Positions 40,990-50,958 of a stretch of 64,000 nucleotides of DNA are shown here, one piece after another (position 1 is the stretch's first letter; every line of letters begins with the position of its first letter). Where the stretch lies: contig JAEWHP010000003.1 in assembly GCA_023387735.1 (NCBI GenBank), positions 140,788 to 204,787 of the forward strand, read 5' to 3'. This stretch comes from Pseudomonadota bacterium. GTDB lineage: Bacteria > Pseudomonadota > Alphaproteobacteria > Rhizobiales > Xanthobacteraceae. The notes beneath the pieces were generated by a model that was not told where the DNA came from, searched no databases, and was given only the letters and a program-made list of their open reading frames with translations. Made by a program: the position numbers and the translations under genes.

Positions 40990-41865
40990 CTACCGCAAAA
41001 CGACCTCAGTGTCGGCCCAGCGCAGGTAGCGGCGCGGTGCGGCGCCGAGTTCGCGCCTGAACATCGCCGTGAAGGCGCTCGGGCTGTCATAGCCGACATC
41101 GAGCGCGACGTTGGTGACGGACTCGCCGGCGCCGAGGCGGGCGAGCGCTTCCAGCAACCGGACGCGCTGGCGCCACGCCGAGAAGCTCTGCCCGGTTTCA
41201 CGACGGAACATCCGCGTCAGCGTGCGCCGGCTGATGCCGCTGCGATCGGCCCAATCGTCGAGGGTACGATCGGAGCTGGTGTCGGCGATCACGGCTTCGC
41301 AAATTTTTGCAAGTCGCGGGTCCTGCGGGATCGGCACGTGCAGCAATACTTCGGGCATGCGGCCGATCTCCCCAAGCAGCAGTTCAACCAGTCGCCCGTC
41401 GCGCCCCTCCTCGTCGTAATCCACCGGCATCCGGACGACTTCGCCCATCAAGGCTTCGAGCAGTTGCGAAGCACGGATCAGGCGACAGGTCGCCGGGTAG
41501 TTTGGTATTTTTTCCGGTTCGACGTAGATGGTCTGGATCTCGACGTCGCCCCAGGCGCGCGATTGATGTACCAGTCCGGGCGGAATCCAGATGCCATGCC
41601 CCGGCGGAACGACAAGGTTACCGCGTTCCGTCATCATCGAGGTGACGCCGGCGGTCTGCAAGACGAACTGGCCGCGCCGGTGCGCGTGGCGCGTGCTCAT
41701 GCTCTCGGGCTGATATGTCGCCGCCATGGCCACGACAGGCCGCTTTAGCGTCTGCAGATGGCCGGCATAGATTGCCGCCGCCTGTGCCCCCCGTCGCTTG
41801 TGGCATACGCGCTCATAACCGTCGTCACCGGCCGGCGACGTGTCTATTCTTACGTTGATATTCAT
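40990..41865 (-). CDS. AraC-family transcriptional regulator
   Basis: A 291-residue regulator. An N-terminal cupin-like sensor is present (RHAHRRGQFVLQTAGVTSMMTERGNLVVPPGHGIWIPPGLVHQ). The C-terminal double helix-turn-helix contains TLDDWADRSGISRRTLTRMFRRETGQSFSAWRQ and VTNVALDVGYDSPSAFTAMFRRELG. It is divergent from the ABC transporter operon starting at 42020 and probably controls it; the 154-nt gap should hold the operators. Confidence 0.9.
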   Translation of the reverse strand: MNINVRIDTSPAGDDGYERVCHKRRGAQAAAIYAGHLQTLKRPVVAMAATYQPESMSTRHAHRRGQFVLQTAGVTSMMTERGNLVVPPGHGIWIPPGLVHQSRAWGDVEIQTIYVEPEKIPNYPATCRLIRASQLLEALMGEVVRMPVDYDEEGRDGRLVELLLGEIGRMPEVLLHVPIPQDPRLAKICEAVIADTSSDRTLDDWADRSGISRRTLTRMFRRETGQSFSAWRQRVRLLEALARLGAGESVTNVALDVGYDSPSAFTAMFRRELGAAPRRYLRWADTEVVLR

Positions 41866-42019
41866 CTGATCTCTTGCGTTGAGGTGCCCGTTCTCCTCAT
41901 GGCCTCATGCATCTTCCGGGCCAGTTGGCCCGATCGCGATGGTCGCTGTCCCCTCCCCTGTAGCACGGAACTTGCGGCTCGGTCACGATGCGGCCATCCG
42001 GAACCGAGGGGAATGGTCC

Positions 42020-43597
42020 ATGAACAGGCGCGAATTCACTGCTGCAATGCTGGCTGCGGGTGCGGCCATCCCGCTCGGCATCACCCGGGCAGCCGGTCAG
42101 ACCAAGGGCGGCACGCTCAACACCATCATCCAGCCCGAACCGCCGATTTTGGTAACGGCGTTCAACCAGCAGCAGCCGACGCTGACGCTGGGCGGCAAGA
42201 TCTACGAGAGCCTGCTGAAATACGGCGCCGACCTGAAGCCGATGCCGGGCATGGCGCAATCCTGGGAGATCTCGCCTGATGGCCTGACCTACACGTTCAA
42301 GCTGTTTCCGGGCATCACCTTCCACGACGGCAAGCCGATGACGTCGGAGGACGTTGTGTTCAGCTGCATGAAGGTGCTGACCGAGACCCATCCCCGCGCG
42401 CGGCAGAACTTCGCCCGCGTCGCATCGGCCGAGGCGCCCGATCCGCTGACCGTGGTCTTCAAGCTGAAGCAGCCTTTCGCGCCGTTCCTCGGCTGCTTCG
42501 ATTGCACTTCCGCCCCGATCGTGCCCAAGCACATCTACGAGGGCACGGAGTTCCGCAAGAACCCGATGAACGACAAGGCGATCGGCACCGGCCCGTTCAA
42601 GCTGAAGGAATGGGTGCGCGGCTCGCATGTCCATCTCGTCCGGCACGATGGCTACTACCGCAAGGACGAACCGTATCTCGACGAAATTATCTACCGCATC
42701 ATCCCGGACGGCGCCTCGCGCGCACTGGCGCTCGAGAACGGTACCGTGCAGCTCGTGCAATGGTCCGACATCGAGTTCTTCGACGTCCAGCGCTTCAAGA
42801 CGCAGAAGAATCTGGAGTTCACCACCAAGGGCTATGAGTATTTCGCGCCGCATCAGTGGCTCGAGATGAACAACCGTGTCGCGCCCATGAACGACAAGCG
42901 CTTCCGGCAGGCGATCATGCACCTGATCGATCGCGACGCGATGAACAAGCGCATCTATTTCGGCAACGCCAAGGTCGCGACCGGCCCGATCTCGTCGAAG
43001 ACCCGCTTTTATGACGGCAAGGTCAAGCGCTACGAATTCTCGGTCGAGAAGGCCACCAAGCTGCTCGACGAGATGGGCCTGAAGCCCGGCGCCAACGGCA
43101 AGCGGGCCGAGATCAAATACCTGGTGCCGCCCTATGGCGAGGTCTATCAGCGCGCCGGCGAATTCTTCCGCCAGAGCTTTTCCAAGGCCGGCATCGACCT
43201 CGTTCTGGTCGGCACCGACATGGCTGGCTGGGCCGAGAAGGTCGGCAACTGGGATTACGAGATGACCCAGAACCTGCTCTATCAGCTCGGCGACCCCGCA
43301 CTCGGCGTCGCCCGTACCTACATCTCCTCGAACATCAAGAAGGGCATCCTGTTCTCGAACACGCAGGGTTATTCCAATCCCGAGGTCGACAAGCTGTTCG
43401 AGGAAGCCGCCGTCGCGCTCGACGAGGCCAAGCGGCAGGAACTCTATTCCAAGGTTCAGCAGATCCTCGTCGAGGACGTGCCGGTCGCCTGGACGCTGGA
43501 GCTCGAATATCCCATCATCTACGACAAGGCGTTCAAGAACATCGTGACGACAGGGATCGGCTCCCACGAGACGTTCGGCTCGGTCTATAAATCGTGA
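42020..43597 (+). CDS. ABC transporter substrate-binding protein (peptide/opine, family 5)
   Basis: A 525-residue periplasmic solute-binding protein from ATG 42020, after GAGGGGAA. The N-terminus MNRREFTAAMLAAGAAIPLG resembles a Tat signal (RREF). Family 5 features follow: LTLGGKIYESLLKY, LTYTFKLFPGITFHDGKPMTSEDVVFS, and the GTGPFKLKEW motif near the middle. The ligand is unknown, being a peptide, opine or other oligomer. Its stop overlaps the GTG of the permease gene by 4 nt. Confidence 0.92.
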   Translation: MNRREFTAAMLAAGAAIPLGITRAAGQTKGGTLNTIIQPEPPILVTAFNQQQPTLTLGGKIYESLLKYGADLKPMPGMAQSWEISPDGLTYTFKLFPGITFHDGKPMTSEDVVFSCMKVLTETHPRARQNFARVASAEAPDPLTVVFKLKQPFAPFLGCFDCTSAPIVPKHIYEGTEFRKNPMNDKAIGTGPFKLKEWVRGSHVHLVRHDGYYRKDEPYLDEIIYRIIPDGASRALALENGTVQLVQWSDIEFFDVQRFKTQKNLEFTTKGYEYFAPHQWLEMNNRVAPMNDKRFRQAIMHLIDRDAMNKRIYFGNAKVATGPISSKTRFYDGKVKRYEFSVEKATKLLDEMGLKPGANGKRAEIKYLVPPYGEVYQRAGEFFRQSFSKAGIDLVLVGTDMAGWAEKVGNWDYEMTQNLLYQLGDPALGVARTYISSNIKKGILFSNTQGYSNPEVDKLFEEAAVALDEAKRQELYSKVQQILVEDVPVAWTLELEYPIIYDKAFKNIVTTGIGSHETFGSVYKS

Positions 43598-44595
43598 CGG
43601 GGACGACGGGCGCCGCGCGGATCGCGCTCTTGATCGTCACCTGGGTGGCGCGGCTGGTCGCCGTGATCCTTGTCATCGCCACCTTCAACTTCGTGCTGGT
43701 GCGCGCGGCTCCAGGCGATCCCGCCATGGTGATGGCGGGACAATCGGGCAGCGCCGATCCCAAGATGCTCGACGACCTGCGCAAGGAATACGGGCTCGAC
43801 AAGCCGTATCTGGTGCAGCTCGCCAGCCATCTCGGCCGCGTGCTTACCCTGGATCTCGGCTATTCCTATCGCCAGCGCCGGCCGGTGCTCGACCTCATCC
43901 TGGAACGGCTGCCGGCGACGCTGCTGCTCACGCTCACCGCATTCTGTCTCGCGCTGCTGATCGGCACCACGCTCGGCGCGCTGGCGGGTCTCGCGGCCGG
44001 CAGCATCGTCGATACGCTGTTCACGGTACTCTCGCTGCTGCTCTACGCCACGCCGGTATTCTGGCTCGGGCTGATGCTCGTCCTCGTCTTCTCGGTGACG
44101 CTCGGCTGGCTGCCGCCGTTCGGCTACGAGACCATCAACGCCAAGATGACCGCGATCGAGCGCGTCTTCGACGTCATGAAACACATGATCATGCCCGTGA
44201 TGTCGCTCGCCGCCATCTATCTCGCGATCTACGCCCGCCTGATGCGCTCCTCGATTATCGAGGTGTCGCACCAGGACTTCATCAAGACAGCACGGGCCAA
44301 GGGCCTCGCCCCAACTCGGATCGTCGTCGGCCACATGCTGCGCAACGCGCTGGTGCCGGTCGTGACGGTGGCCGGCATGCAGGCGGGCGCGCTGGTCGGC
44401 GGCGCGGTCGTGATCGAAACCGTGTTCGCCTGGCCCGGCCTTGGCCGGCTCACCTTCGAGGCCGTGCTGCAGCGCGACTATCCGGTGCTGCTCGGCATCT
44501 TCCTGATCCTGTCGATCATCGTGATCGCGCTCAACCTCGTGACCGACCTGATCTACCGCCTGATCGACCCGCGCATGACGACGGAAGCCGCCTGA
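43594..44595 (+). CDS. ABC transporter permease (DppB-like)
   Basis: A 333-residue inner-membrane protein with six helices, starting at GTG 43594 in a 4-nt overlap with the binding-protein gene. The N-terminal segment LVRAAPGDPAMVMAGQSG is typical of DppB/OppB. The EAA loop that contacts the ATPase reads EVSHQDFIKTARAKGLAPTRI. It forms the pore with the next gene product and is tightly coupled to its neighbours on both sides. Confidence 0.93.
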   Translation: MTGTTGAARIALLIVTWVARLVAVILVIATFNFVLVRAAPGDPAMVMAGQSGSADPKMLDDLRKEYGLDKPYLVQLASHLGRVLTLDLGYSYRQRRPVLDLILERLPATLLLTLTAFCLALLIGTTLGALAGLAAGSIVDTLFTVLSLLLYATPVFWLGLMLVLVFSVTLGWLPPFGYETINAKMTAIERVFDVMKHMIMPVMSLAAIYLAIYARLMRSSIIEVSHQDFIKTARAKGLAPTRIVVGHMLRNALVPVVTVAGMQAGALVGGAVVIETVFAWPGLGRLTFEAVLQRDYPVLLGIFLILSIIVIALNLVTDLIYRLIDPRMTTEAA

Positions 44596-45428
44596 TGGAC
44601 GCGGTGAAAGCCTTCCTGCGGCACCCCAGCGGAATGGCAGGACTCGTCCTGCTCGTCATCGTCCTGATCGTCGCGATCACGGCGCCCTGGGTGTTTCCGG
44701 TCTCGCCATGGGAAATGATCGGCACGCCCTTTGCGCCGCCCGGCGAGGACGGCATGTGGCTCGGTGGCGATACGCTCGGCCGCGACGTCGCGGCGGGCGT
44801 GGCACACGGCGCACGGGTCTCGCTCCTGATCGGTATCGCATCGGCGCTGGCCGCCATGACGATCGGCGTCGTGATCGGCGCCATCTCAGGCTATTTCGGC
44901 GGCAAGGTCGATCTGGTGCTGATGCGGGTGACGGAGATGTTCCAGACCGTTCCGGCTTTCATCCTGGCAATCCTCCTGGTTGCGACCTTCAGCCCGTCGC
45001 TGCTCACCATCATCCTCACCATCGGCGCGGTGAGCTGGCCGCCGCTGGCGCGGCTGACCCGCGCCGAATTCCTGAAGTTGCGCGGCCGCGAGTTCGTCGA
45101 AGCCGCCTTGTGCCAGGGCGAGAGCACGGCCCGCATCGTGCTCGGTCACATCCTGCCGAACGCGATCTCGCCGATTTTGGTTGTGGTCTCGCTTACGGTC
45201 GCCACCGCCATCCTGCTGGAGAGCGCCCTCTCCTTCATGGGGCTCGGCGATCCCAATTTGATGTCCTGGGGTTTCATGATCGGCGCCGGCCGCACCGTCA
45301 TCCGGCAGGCCTGGTGGATGAGCGTGTTTCCGGGTCTCGCGATCCTGTTCACCGTGCTCGCCATCAACCTGTTCGGTGAGGGACTGTCCGACGTGCTCAA
45401 CCCACGCATTTCAAGGCGGCGGGCATGA
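44595..45428 (+). CDS. ABC transporter permease (DppC-like)
   Basis: A 277-residue inner-membrane protein with six helices. LGGDTLGRDVAAGVAHGARVSLLIG is the characteristic DppC entry, and the EAA loop is RLTRAEFLKLRGREFVEAALCQG. Its ATG shares one base with the DppB stop (TGATG). It pairs with DppB. Confidence 0.93.
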   Translation: MDAVKAFLRHPSGMAGLVLLVIVLIVAITAPWVFPVSPWEMIGTPFAPPGEDGMWLGGDTLGRDVAAGVAHGARVSLLIGIASALAAMTIGVVIGAISGYFGGKVDLVLMRVTEMFQTVPAFILAILLVATFSPSLLTIILTIGAVSWPPLARLTRAEFLKLRGREFVEAALCQGESTARIVLGHILPNAISPILVVVSLTVATAILLESALSFMGLGDPNLMSWGFMIGAGRTVIRQAWWMSVFPGLAILFTVLAINLFGEGLSDVLNPRISRRRA

Positions 45429-47095
45429 AGAACTCAATCGCGCAGGACGGGGCATCCGTGCTTTCGGTCGAGAACCTCTCGATCGCGCTGCCCGAGGGTG
45501 GTGACCGCCCGTTCGCGGTCGAGCAGGTCTCGTTCGCGATCAAGCGCAACGAGGTGGTCTGCCTGGTCGGCGAATCCGGCTCCGGCAAATCGATGATCGC
45601 CCACGCGATCCTCTCGCTGCTGCCGAAGGGCGTCGACATCGTGTCGGGCGCCGTGAAGGTCACAGGCCAGGATACGGCGACACTCGACAGCCGCGCCCTG
45701 CGCCGTTTGCGCGGCGGCCAGGCCGCCATGATCTTCCAGGAACCGCTGTCGTCGCTCAACCCGCTGAAGCGCGTCGGCGAGCAGATCGAGGAGACGATCC
45801 TCACGCATCAGCGCCCGGCGCCGTCGGCCGCCGATATCAAGGCTCGGGTGCTGGAACTGCTGACGCAGGTCGGGCTGCCGAACCCGCCTCAGCTGGCCAA
45901 CAGCTATCCGTTCGAACTCTCCGGCGGGCAGCGCCAGCGTGTGATGATCGCGATGGCGATGTCGAACCAGCCGGCACTGCTGATCGCGGACGAGCCGACG
46001 ACGGCGCTCGACGTCACCACCCAGCGCCAGATCCTCCGCCTGATCGACGATCTCAGGCGCGACCGCGGCATGGGCGTGCTGCTGATCACCCATGATTTCG
46101 GCGTCGTGGCCGATGTCGCCGATCACGTCGTCGTGCTGCGCCACGGCAAGGTGGTCGAGCACGGCACCGTCGAGGAAGTGTTGCGCCACCCGCGCGAGGC
46201 TTACACCCGCGAACTGATCGACGCGGTACCGAAGGCGCACGTGAAGCAGCGCGAGAGCGCGGCGCAGGCCGCGCCGCTGCTCGATGTGGTGGGTCTGCGC
46301 AAGACGTTCCGCGTCAAGCGCGGCTGGTTTCAGCCGCCGCGCGAAGTGCTCGCGGCCGATGGCATCTCGCTGACGCTGCACGAGGGCGAAACGCTGGCGG
46401 TGGTCGGCGAGTCCGGCTCCGGCAAGTCGACCCTCGGCCGCATGATCATGCGGCTGACCGAGCCGGATTCCGGCGCCATCCGTTTGGGCAACGAGGACCT
46501 GCGGCTGCTGCGCGGCGAAGCGCTGCGCCAGGCGCGCCGCGGGCTCCAGATCATCTTCCAGGACCCCTTCTCCAGCCTCGATCCGCGCCAGAAAGTCGGC
46601 GACGCCGTCGCGCGCGGACCGATGGCCTACGGCACGCCGCGCACTGAGGCGATGGCGCAGGCGCGGCAATTGCTGGCGCGCGTCGGGTTGACGCCGTCGG
46701 CCGCGGATCGCTATCCGCACGAATTCTCGGGCGGTCAGCGCCAGCGCATCTGCATTGCGCGCGCGCTCGCGCTGCGGCCGAAGGTGCTGATCGCCGACGA
46801 GGCCGTATCCGCGCTCGACGTGTCGGTGCAGGCGCAGGTGCTGGCGCTGCTCGCCGAGCTGCGCCGCGAGATGCGGCTCGCGATGATCTTCATCACGCAC
46901 GACCTGCGCATCGCTGCAGAGATCGCCGACCGCGTGATCGTGCTGCAGCACGGCCGCATCGTCGAGGAAGGCCCGACCGCTGCCGTGTTCACCAATCCGC
47001 GCGAGGCTTATACGCGCGACCTGCTCGATGCCATCCCGGGGCGTCGGTTCTTCGAGCAGCCGAGCTTTGCACGGCAGCGCGAGGCGCTGGCGTGA
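45425..47095 (+). CDS. ABC transporter double ATP-binding protein (DppD-DppF fusion)
   Basis: A 556-residue protein carrying two complete nucleotide-binding domains. The first has Walker A GESGSGKS (49-56), signature LSGGQRQR and Walker B LLIADEPTTALD. The second has Walker A GESGSGKST at about residue 327, FSGGQRQR and VLIADEAVSALD. It energises uptake by the two permeases. The ATG overlaps the DppC stop by 4 nt. Fusion of the two ATPases is common in glutathione/opine-type members. Confidence 0.95.
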   Translation: MKNSIAQDGASVLSVENLSIALPEGGDRPFAVEQVSFAIKRNEVVCLVGESGSGKSMIAHAILSLLPKGVDIVSGAVKVTGQDTATLDSRALRRLRGGQAAMIFQEPLSSLNPLKRVGEQIEETILTHQRPAPSAADIKARVLELLTQVGLPNPPQLANSYPFELSGGQRQRVMIAMAMSNQPALLIADEPTTALDVTTQRQILRLIDDLRRDRGMGVLLITHDFGVVADVADHVVVLRHGKVVEHGTVEEVLRHPREAYTRELIDAVPKAHVKQRESAAQAAPLLDVVGLRKTFRVKRGWFQPPREVLAADGISLTLHEGETLAVVGESGSGKSTLGRMIMRLTEPDSGAIRLGNEDLRLLRGEALRQARRGLQIIFQDPFSSLDPRQKVGDAVARGPMAYGTPRTEAMAQARQLLARVGLTPSAADRYPHEFSGGQRQRICIARALALRPKVLIADEAVSALDVSVQAQVLALLAELRREMRLAMIFITHDLRIAAEIADRVIVLQHGRIVEEGPTAAVFTNPREAYTRDLLDAIPGRRFFEQPSFARQREALA

Positions 47096-47169
47096 TGCGG
47101 ACGCACCGCATAAGCTCGGCACGCACCGCCGCTCGCATTTCCGTTTCCAAACCCCGCAAGGACTGATCC

Positions 47170-48471
47170 GTGTCGCAAAGCAACATCATGCCCCTTCCCC
47201 CCGGCGCCCGCGAGCGCATCGAAGCCGCGGTCGATGCCGCCTTCGAGGCGCAATTGGCGACGACGATTGCCTTCTCGGCTATCCCGAGCACCCGCAGCCA
47301 GGAAGCGCCGTGCCAGGACATGATGGCGCGCCTGTTGCGCGAGCGCGGCTACGAGGTCGACGACTGGATCATCAACCAGGACGACCTCAAGGACCTGCCC
47401 GGCTATGGCCCGGTCGAGACCGATTTCTCGCGCGCCCGCACGGTAGTCGGAACCTACCGGCCCGCCGAGGAAACCGGGCGATCGTTGATCCTCCAGGGCC
47501 ATTGCGACGTCGTGCCCGCCGGCCCCCTGGACATGTGGAAACATCCGCCATTCAAGCCCACCGTCGAGGACGGCTGGCTCTACGGCCGCGGCGCCGGCGA
47601 CATGAAGTCCGGCACGATTGCAGCACTTTACGCGCTCGATGCGCTGAAGGCGGCGGGGCTGGCGCCGAAGGGACGCATCCATTTCCAGTCTGTCATCGAG
47701 GAGGAAAGCACCGGGGTCGGCGCGCTCTCCACGCTGCAGCGCGGCTATCGCGCCGATGCCTGCCTGATCCCGGAACCCACCGACGGCAAGCTGATGCGCG
47801 CCCAGGTCGGCGTGATCTGGTTCCGCCTCAAGGTCAAGGGCCTGCCGGTCCATGTCTCGCGCGCCGGCACCGGCTCGAATGCGATCAAGGCCGCCTTCCA
47901 CCTCGTCCAGGCCATCGAGGGGCTGGAGGCCGAGTGGAACGAGCGCGCCAAATCCCATCAGTTCTTCGGCAAGCTCAACCACCCGCTCAACTTCAACCCC
48001 GGCATCATCAAGGGCGGCGACTGGGCCTCCAGCGTTCCGGCCTGGTGCGACGTCGATTGCCGCATCGGCATCCTGCCGGGCTGGAAGATCGCCGACTGCC
48101 AGGCCGAGATCGCCGCCTGCGTTGCAAAGGCGGCCAAGACCCATCCGTTCCTTGCCGACAACCCGCCCGAAGTCGTCTGGTCCGGCTTCCTGTCGCCGGG
48201 CTACGAGGTGACCGGCGCGCAGGAAAGCGAGGCCGTGCTGGCTGCGGCCTATGAAGCCGTGTTCGATGCGCCGCTCGAGGAAGCGAGTTTTACCGGCCTC
48301 ACCGACGCGCGCTTCTACGGACTCGATTACGACGTGCCCGCCTTCTGCTTCGGCGCCCGGATGGAAGGTGCCCACGGCTTCAATGAGCGGGTCGAGATCG
48401 AATCCGTCAAGAAGATCACCAAGACGCTGGCCCTGTTCATCGCGGGCTGGTGCGGGGTCGAGGAAACGTAA
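47170..48471 (+). CDS. ArgE/DapE-family M20 deacylase
   Basis: A 433-residue metallo-amidohydrolase; GTG 47170 follows AAGGA (an ATG at 47188 is an alternative). M20 zinc ligands are visible: GHCDVVPAG (His and Asp), GRGAGDMKSG (bridging Asp) and EEESTG (catalytic Glu). A dimerisation domain follows from about residue 215. It lies 74 nt downstream of the ATPase gene, so it probably hydrolyses the imported substrate, an N-acylated amino acid, peptide or opine-like compound. Confidence 0.92.
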   Translation: MSQSNIMPLPPGARERIEAAVDAAFEAQLATTIAFSAIPSTRSQEAPCQDMMARLLRERGYEVDDWIINQDDLKDLPGYGPVETDFSRARTVVGTYRPAEETGRSLILQGHCDVVPAGPLDMWKHPPFKPTVEDGWLYGRGAGDMKSGTIAALYALDALKAAGLAPKGRIHFQSVIEEESTGVGALSTLQRGYRADACLIPEPTDGKLMRAQVGVIWFRLKVKGLPVHVSRAGTGSNAIKAAFHLVQAIEGLEAEWNERAKSHQFFGKLNHPLNFNPGIIKGGDWASSVPAWCDVDCRIGILPGWKIADCQAEIAACVAKAAKTHPFLADNPPEVVWSGFLSPGYEVTGAQESEAVLAAAYEAVFDAPLEEASFTGLTDARFYGLDYDVPAFCFGARMEGAHGFNERVEIESVKKITKTLALFIAGWCGVEET

Positions 48472-48500
48472 ACACAACAACGATACGGGAGGAGTCTGCG

Positions 48501-49136
48501 ATGGAGGGCAACGGTGCGGGCGACAAGCCACAGGTCCGGACGCCGGACGATCTGCGCGCGCATTTCGGGCAGCTCAGCCCACTCGCCGAGAAGAAGGTGC
48601 TGCACCATCTCGACAAGTTCTGCCGCGACTTCATCGCCCTCTCCCCGTTCCTGGTGCTCGCGTCGAGCGATGGCAAGGGCAATGCCGACGCCAGCCCGCG
48701 CGGCGACGGGCCGGGCTTCGTCGCCGTGCTCGACGACAAGGCGCTCCTGATCCCGGACCGGCGCGGCAACAACCGGGTCGATACGTTCGGCAACATCCTG
48801 GCCTCGCCCGGCGTCGGCCTGATCTTCATGGTGCCTGGAATCAACGAGACGCTGCGCGTCAACGGCAAGGCCGAGATCACCCAGGATCCGGCGCTGCTGA
48901 CGCCGCTCGCGGTGCGCGATATCGTGCCGACGATCGGGCTCAAGGTCACCGTCGACGAGTGCTATTTCCATTGCGGCAAGGCGCTGATGCGCGCGAAGCT
49001 GTGGGACCCGGGGGCGCAGGTCGAGCGCCACAGCTTCCCGACGCTCGGCCGCATCATCGCCGAGCAGACCGCGGCGATCTCGGTCGAGGTTGCCGAGCAG
49101 ACCATGGAAGAAGCCTACCGGACCCGGCTCTACTGA
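48501..49136 (+). CDS. PPOX-class FMN flavoprotein (MSMEG_1061-like)
   Basis: A 211-residue protein from ATG 48501, with GGGAGGAG upstream. It has a pyridoxamine-phosphate-oxidase-like split barrel: CRDFIALSPFLVLASSDGKGNADASPRGDG, LLIPDRRGNNRVDTFGNIL and GLIFMVPGINETLRVNGKAEI, a typical layout of the MSMEG_1061 subfamily. The family reduces or oxidises small molecules with FMN. It follows the M20 gene by 29 nt and is therefore probably the last gene of the operon. Confidence 0.85.
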   Translation: MEGNGAGDKPQVRTPDDLRAHFGQLSPLAEKKVLHHLDKFCRDFIALSPFLVLASSDGKGNADASPRGDGPGFVAVLDDKALLIPDRRGNNRVDTFGNILASPGVGLIFMVPGINETLRVNGKAEITQDPALLTPLAVRDIVPTIGLKVTVDECYFHCGKALMRAKLWDPGAQVERHSFPTLGRIIAEQTAAISVEVAEQTMEEAYRTRLY

Positions 49137-49140
49137 CGAT

Positions 49141-50838
49141 CTACCGACGCGCGTTTTCGGCGAGATACTTCCCGCAGATGTAGCCGAACGTCATCGCGGG
49201 CCCGAGCGTCGCGCCCGCGCCGGGATAGCTGCCGCCGAAGATAGAAGCGGCATCGTTGCCCACCGCGAACAGGCCCGCGATCGGCTTGCCGTCGACATCA
49301 AGAACGCGCGTCAATTCGTCGGTGACCAGGCCATGATAGGTCGCGATGTCTCCCGGCACGATCTTCACGGCATAGAACGGTGCAACGGCGATCTCGCCGA
49401 TGCAGGGATTTGGCGCGAAGCTGTCGTCGCCGAGCAGCCGCTGATACGACGTCGCACCCCGGCCGAACGCGCGGTCCTGCCCATTTTTGGCATCACGGTT
49501 GACCTCGTCGATGGTCTGTTCGAGTCCGTCGGGATCGATACCGGCGGACGACGCGAGTTCGCGAACGGTGTGGCCGGTCTTGAGATATCCGGAGCGGATG
49601 AAGGGCGAGATCGGCAGTGGCGACGGACGGACGGCGCCAAGCCCGTAACGCCTGACGGTTCGATGATCGCAAATCATGAAGGCCGAGACATCCTCCTGCC
49701 CGGCGCAAGCATCCATCATGGCCCGGACGAAGTCGTGATAGTTCTGGCTTTCATTGGTAAAGCGGCGACCGTCACGCGTGACCGCGATGACGCCCGGCTT
49801 GGCCCGGTCGATCAGGTGAAAAAATCTCCCGGTGCTGCCGTCCTTGCGCTTGATCAGCGACACCGGCACCCACGCCGCTGCATTCGAAAAGCTGTCCTCG
49901 ATCGCGGCGCCAACATCCTCGGCCATCCGCAGCGCGTCGCCGGTGTTGGCTTCCGGTGTCAGCGATGCATGCACCGTGTTGGGCTGGATATGCTTGAAGT
50001 GTGTGCGCGTGCGCTCTGCATCATGCGGAAAGCCGCCGGCGGCAAACACCACGCCGCGGCGTGCATCGACACGAATGCTCTTGCCTTCCCTCTCCACGAT
50101 GGCCCCCGCAATCCGGCCATTCTCGCGCACGAGGCTGACAGCCGGCGAAGATGACCAGAGCGGTATCCGCCGATCCAGCGCCGTCCGCAACAGGCGCGCC
50201 GCCAACGCATTGCCGTTCACAAGGCGCGTGCCACGCCCGTTGACAAGAACGTCGCGGCCATGGGCCAGCATCCGTGAAGCAACGAACAGCGCCGACTTCA
50301 GCGATCGCGTGGCGTTGAGAAAATGCTTGAGGTCGGGACCGCTATTCAGGCCCATGCCCATGAACGTCGATTCCCGCATCGGCTGGGCGAGCGCAGCCAG
50401 GCTGGTCCCGAGTTTTCTTCCGTCGAACGGGAGTGGATGGATCGACCGGCCTTCCTCGGCACCGCCGGTATGATCGGGATGATAGTCAGGATAGTTCTTT
50501 CCGAAGCTGAACCTGACCTCGGTATTGGCTTCGAGAAAGTCGACCATCGGGCCGGCGTTCGCCAGAAATGCACCGACGCGCGCTTTGTCAAAATGGTTTC
50601 CGGCCTCGTGCTGGATGTAGGCATTTGCCTTCTCGAGCGAGTCCTGGACGCCTGCGCGCGACGCGAGCGGGTTTCCCGGCACCCACAGCCACCCGCCCGA
50701 CCGGGCCGTGGTGCCGCCGAACTCCGCGGCCTTCTCGACAACAAGGACGTCGGCTCCCAAGTGCTGGGCTGTGATGGCCGTCGTCATCCCGGCCGCGCCG
50801 GAGCCGATGACCAGCACGTCGCAAACAGTCGATTCCAT
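49141..50838 (-). CDS. FAD-dependent oxidoreductase (KstD/fumarate-reductase flavoprotein type)
   Basis: A 565-residue flavoprotein. The Rossmann FAD site is VLVIGSGAAGMTTAITAQHLGADVLVVEK, followed by GGTTARSGGWLWVPGN, as in 3-ketosteroid-delta1-dehydrogenases and soluble fumarate-reductase-like proteins. The C-terminal FAD segment is GLFAVGNDAASIFGGSYPGAGATLGPAMTFGY. The substrate is probably a cyclic or unsaturated ketone or acid; it cannot be specified. It converges with the PPOX gene at 4 nt. Confidence 0.88.
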   Translation of the reverse strand: MESTVCDVLVIGSGAAGMTTAITAQHLGADVLVVEKAAEFGGTTARSGGWLWVPGNPLASRAGVQDSLEKANAYIQHEAGNHFDKARVGAFLANAGPMVDFLEANTEVRFSFGKNYPDYHPDHTGGAEEGRSIHPLPFDGRKLGTSLAALAQPMRESTFMGMGLNSGPDLKHFLNATRSLKSALFVASRMLAHGRDVLVNGRGTRLVNGNALAARLLRTALDRRIPLWSSSPAVSLVRENGRIAGAIVEREGKSIRVDARRGVVFAAGGFPHDAERTRTHFKHIQPNTVHASLTPEANTGDALRMAEDVGAAIEDSFSNAAAWVPVSLIKRKDGSTGRFFHLIDRAKPGVIAVTRDGRRFTNESQNYHDFVRAMMDACAGQEDVSAFMICDHRTVRRYGLGAVRPSPLPISPFIRSGYLKTGHTVRELASSAGIDPDGLEQTIDEVNRDAKNGQDRAFGRGATSYQRLLGDDSFAPNPCIGEIAVAPFYAVKIVPGDIATYHGLVTDELTRVLDVDGKPIAGLFAVGNDAASIFGGSYPGAGATLGPAMTFGYICGKYLAENARR

Positions 50839-50958
50839 CGCGTCGGTTTCCCCCCGCTTCAGTCTTCTTATGGCGATCTTCTTATAGCGGCATCAGCCGC
50901 GGCGCCAGAAGCCGCAACCGGCCCGACGGACGCTCCCTGCCAACGCTGGGCGAAGACA

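Noticed and set aside
41897..43567. Long minus-strand open frame opposite the ABC binding-protein gene (also 45434-47122 and 47008-48531)
   Set aside because: These are shadows caused by high GC at third positions. The plus-strand genes have overlaps, motifs and ribosome sites.
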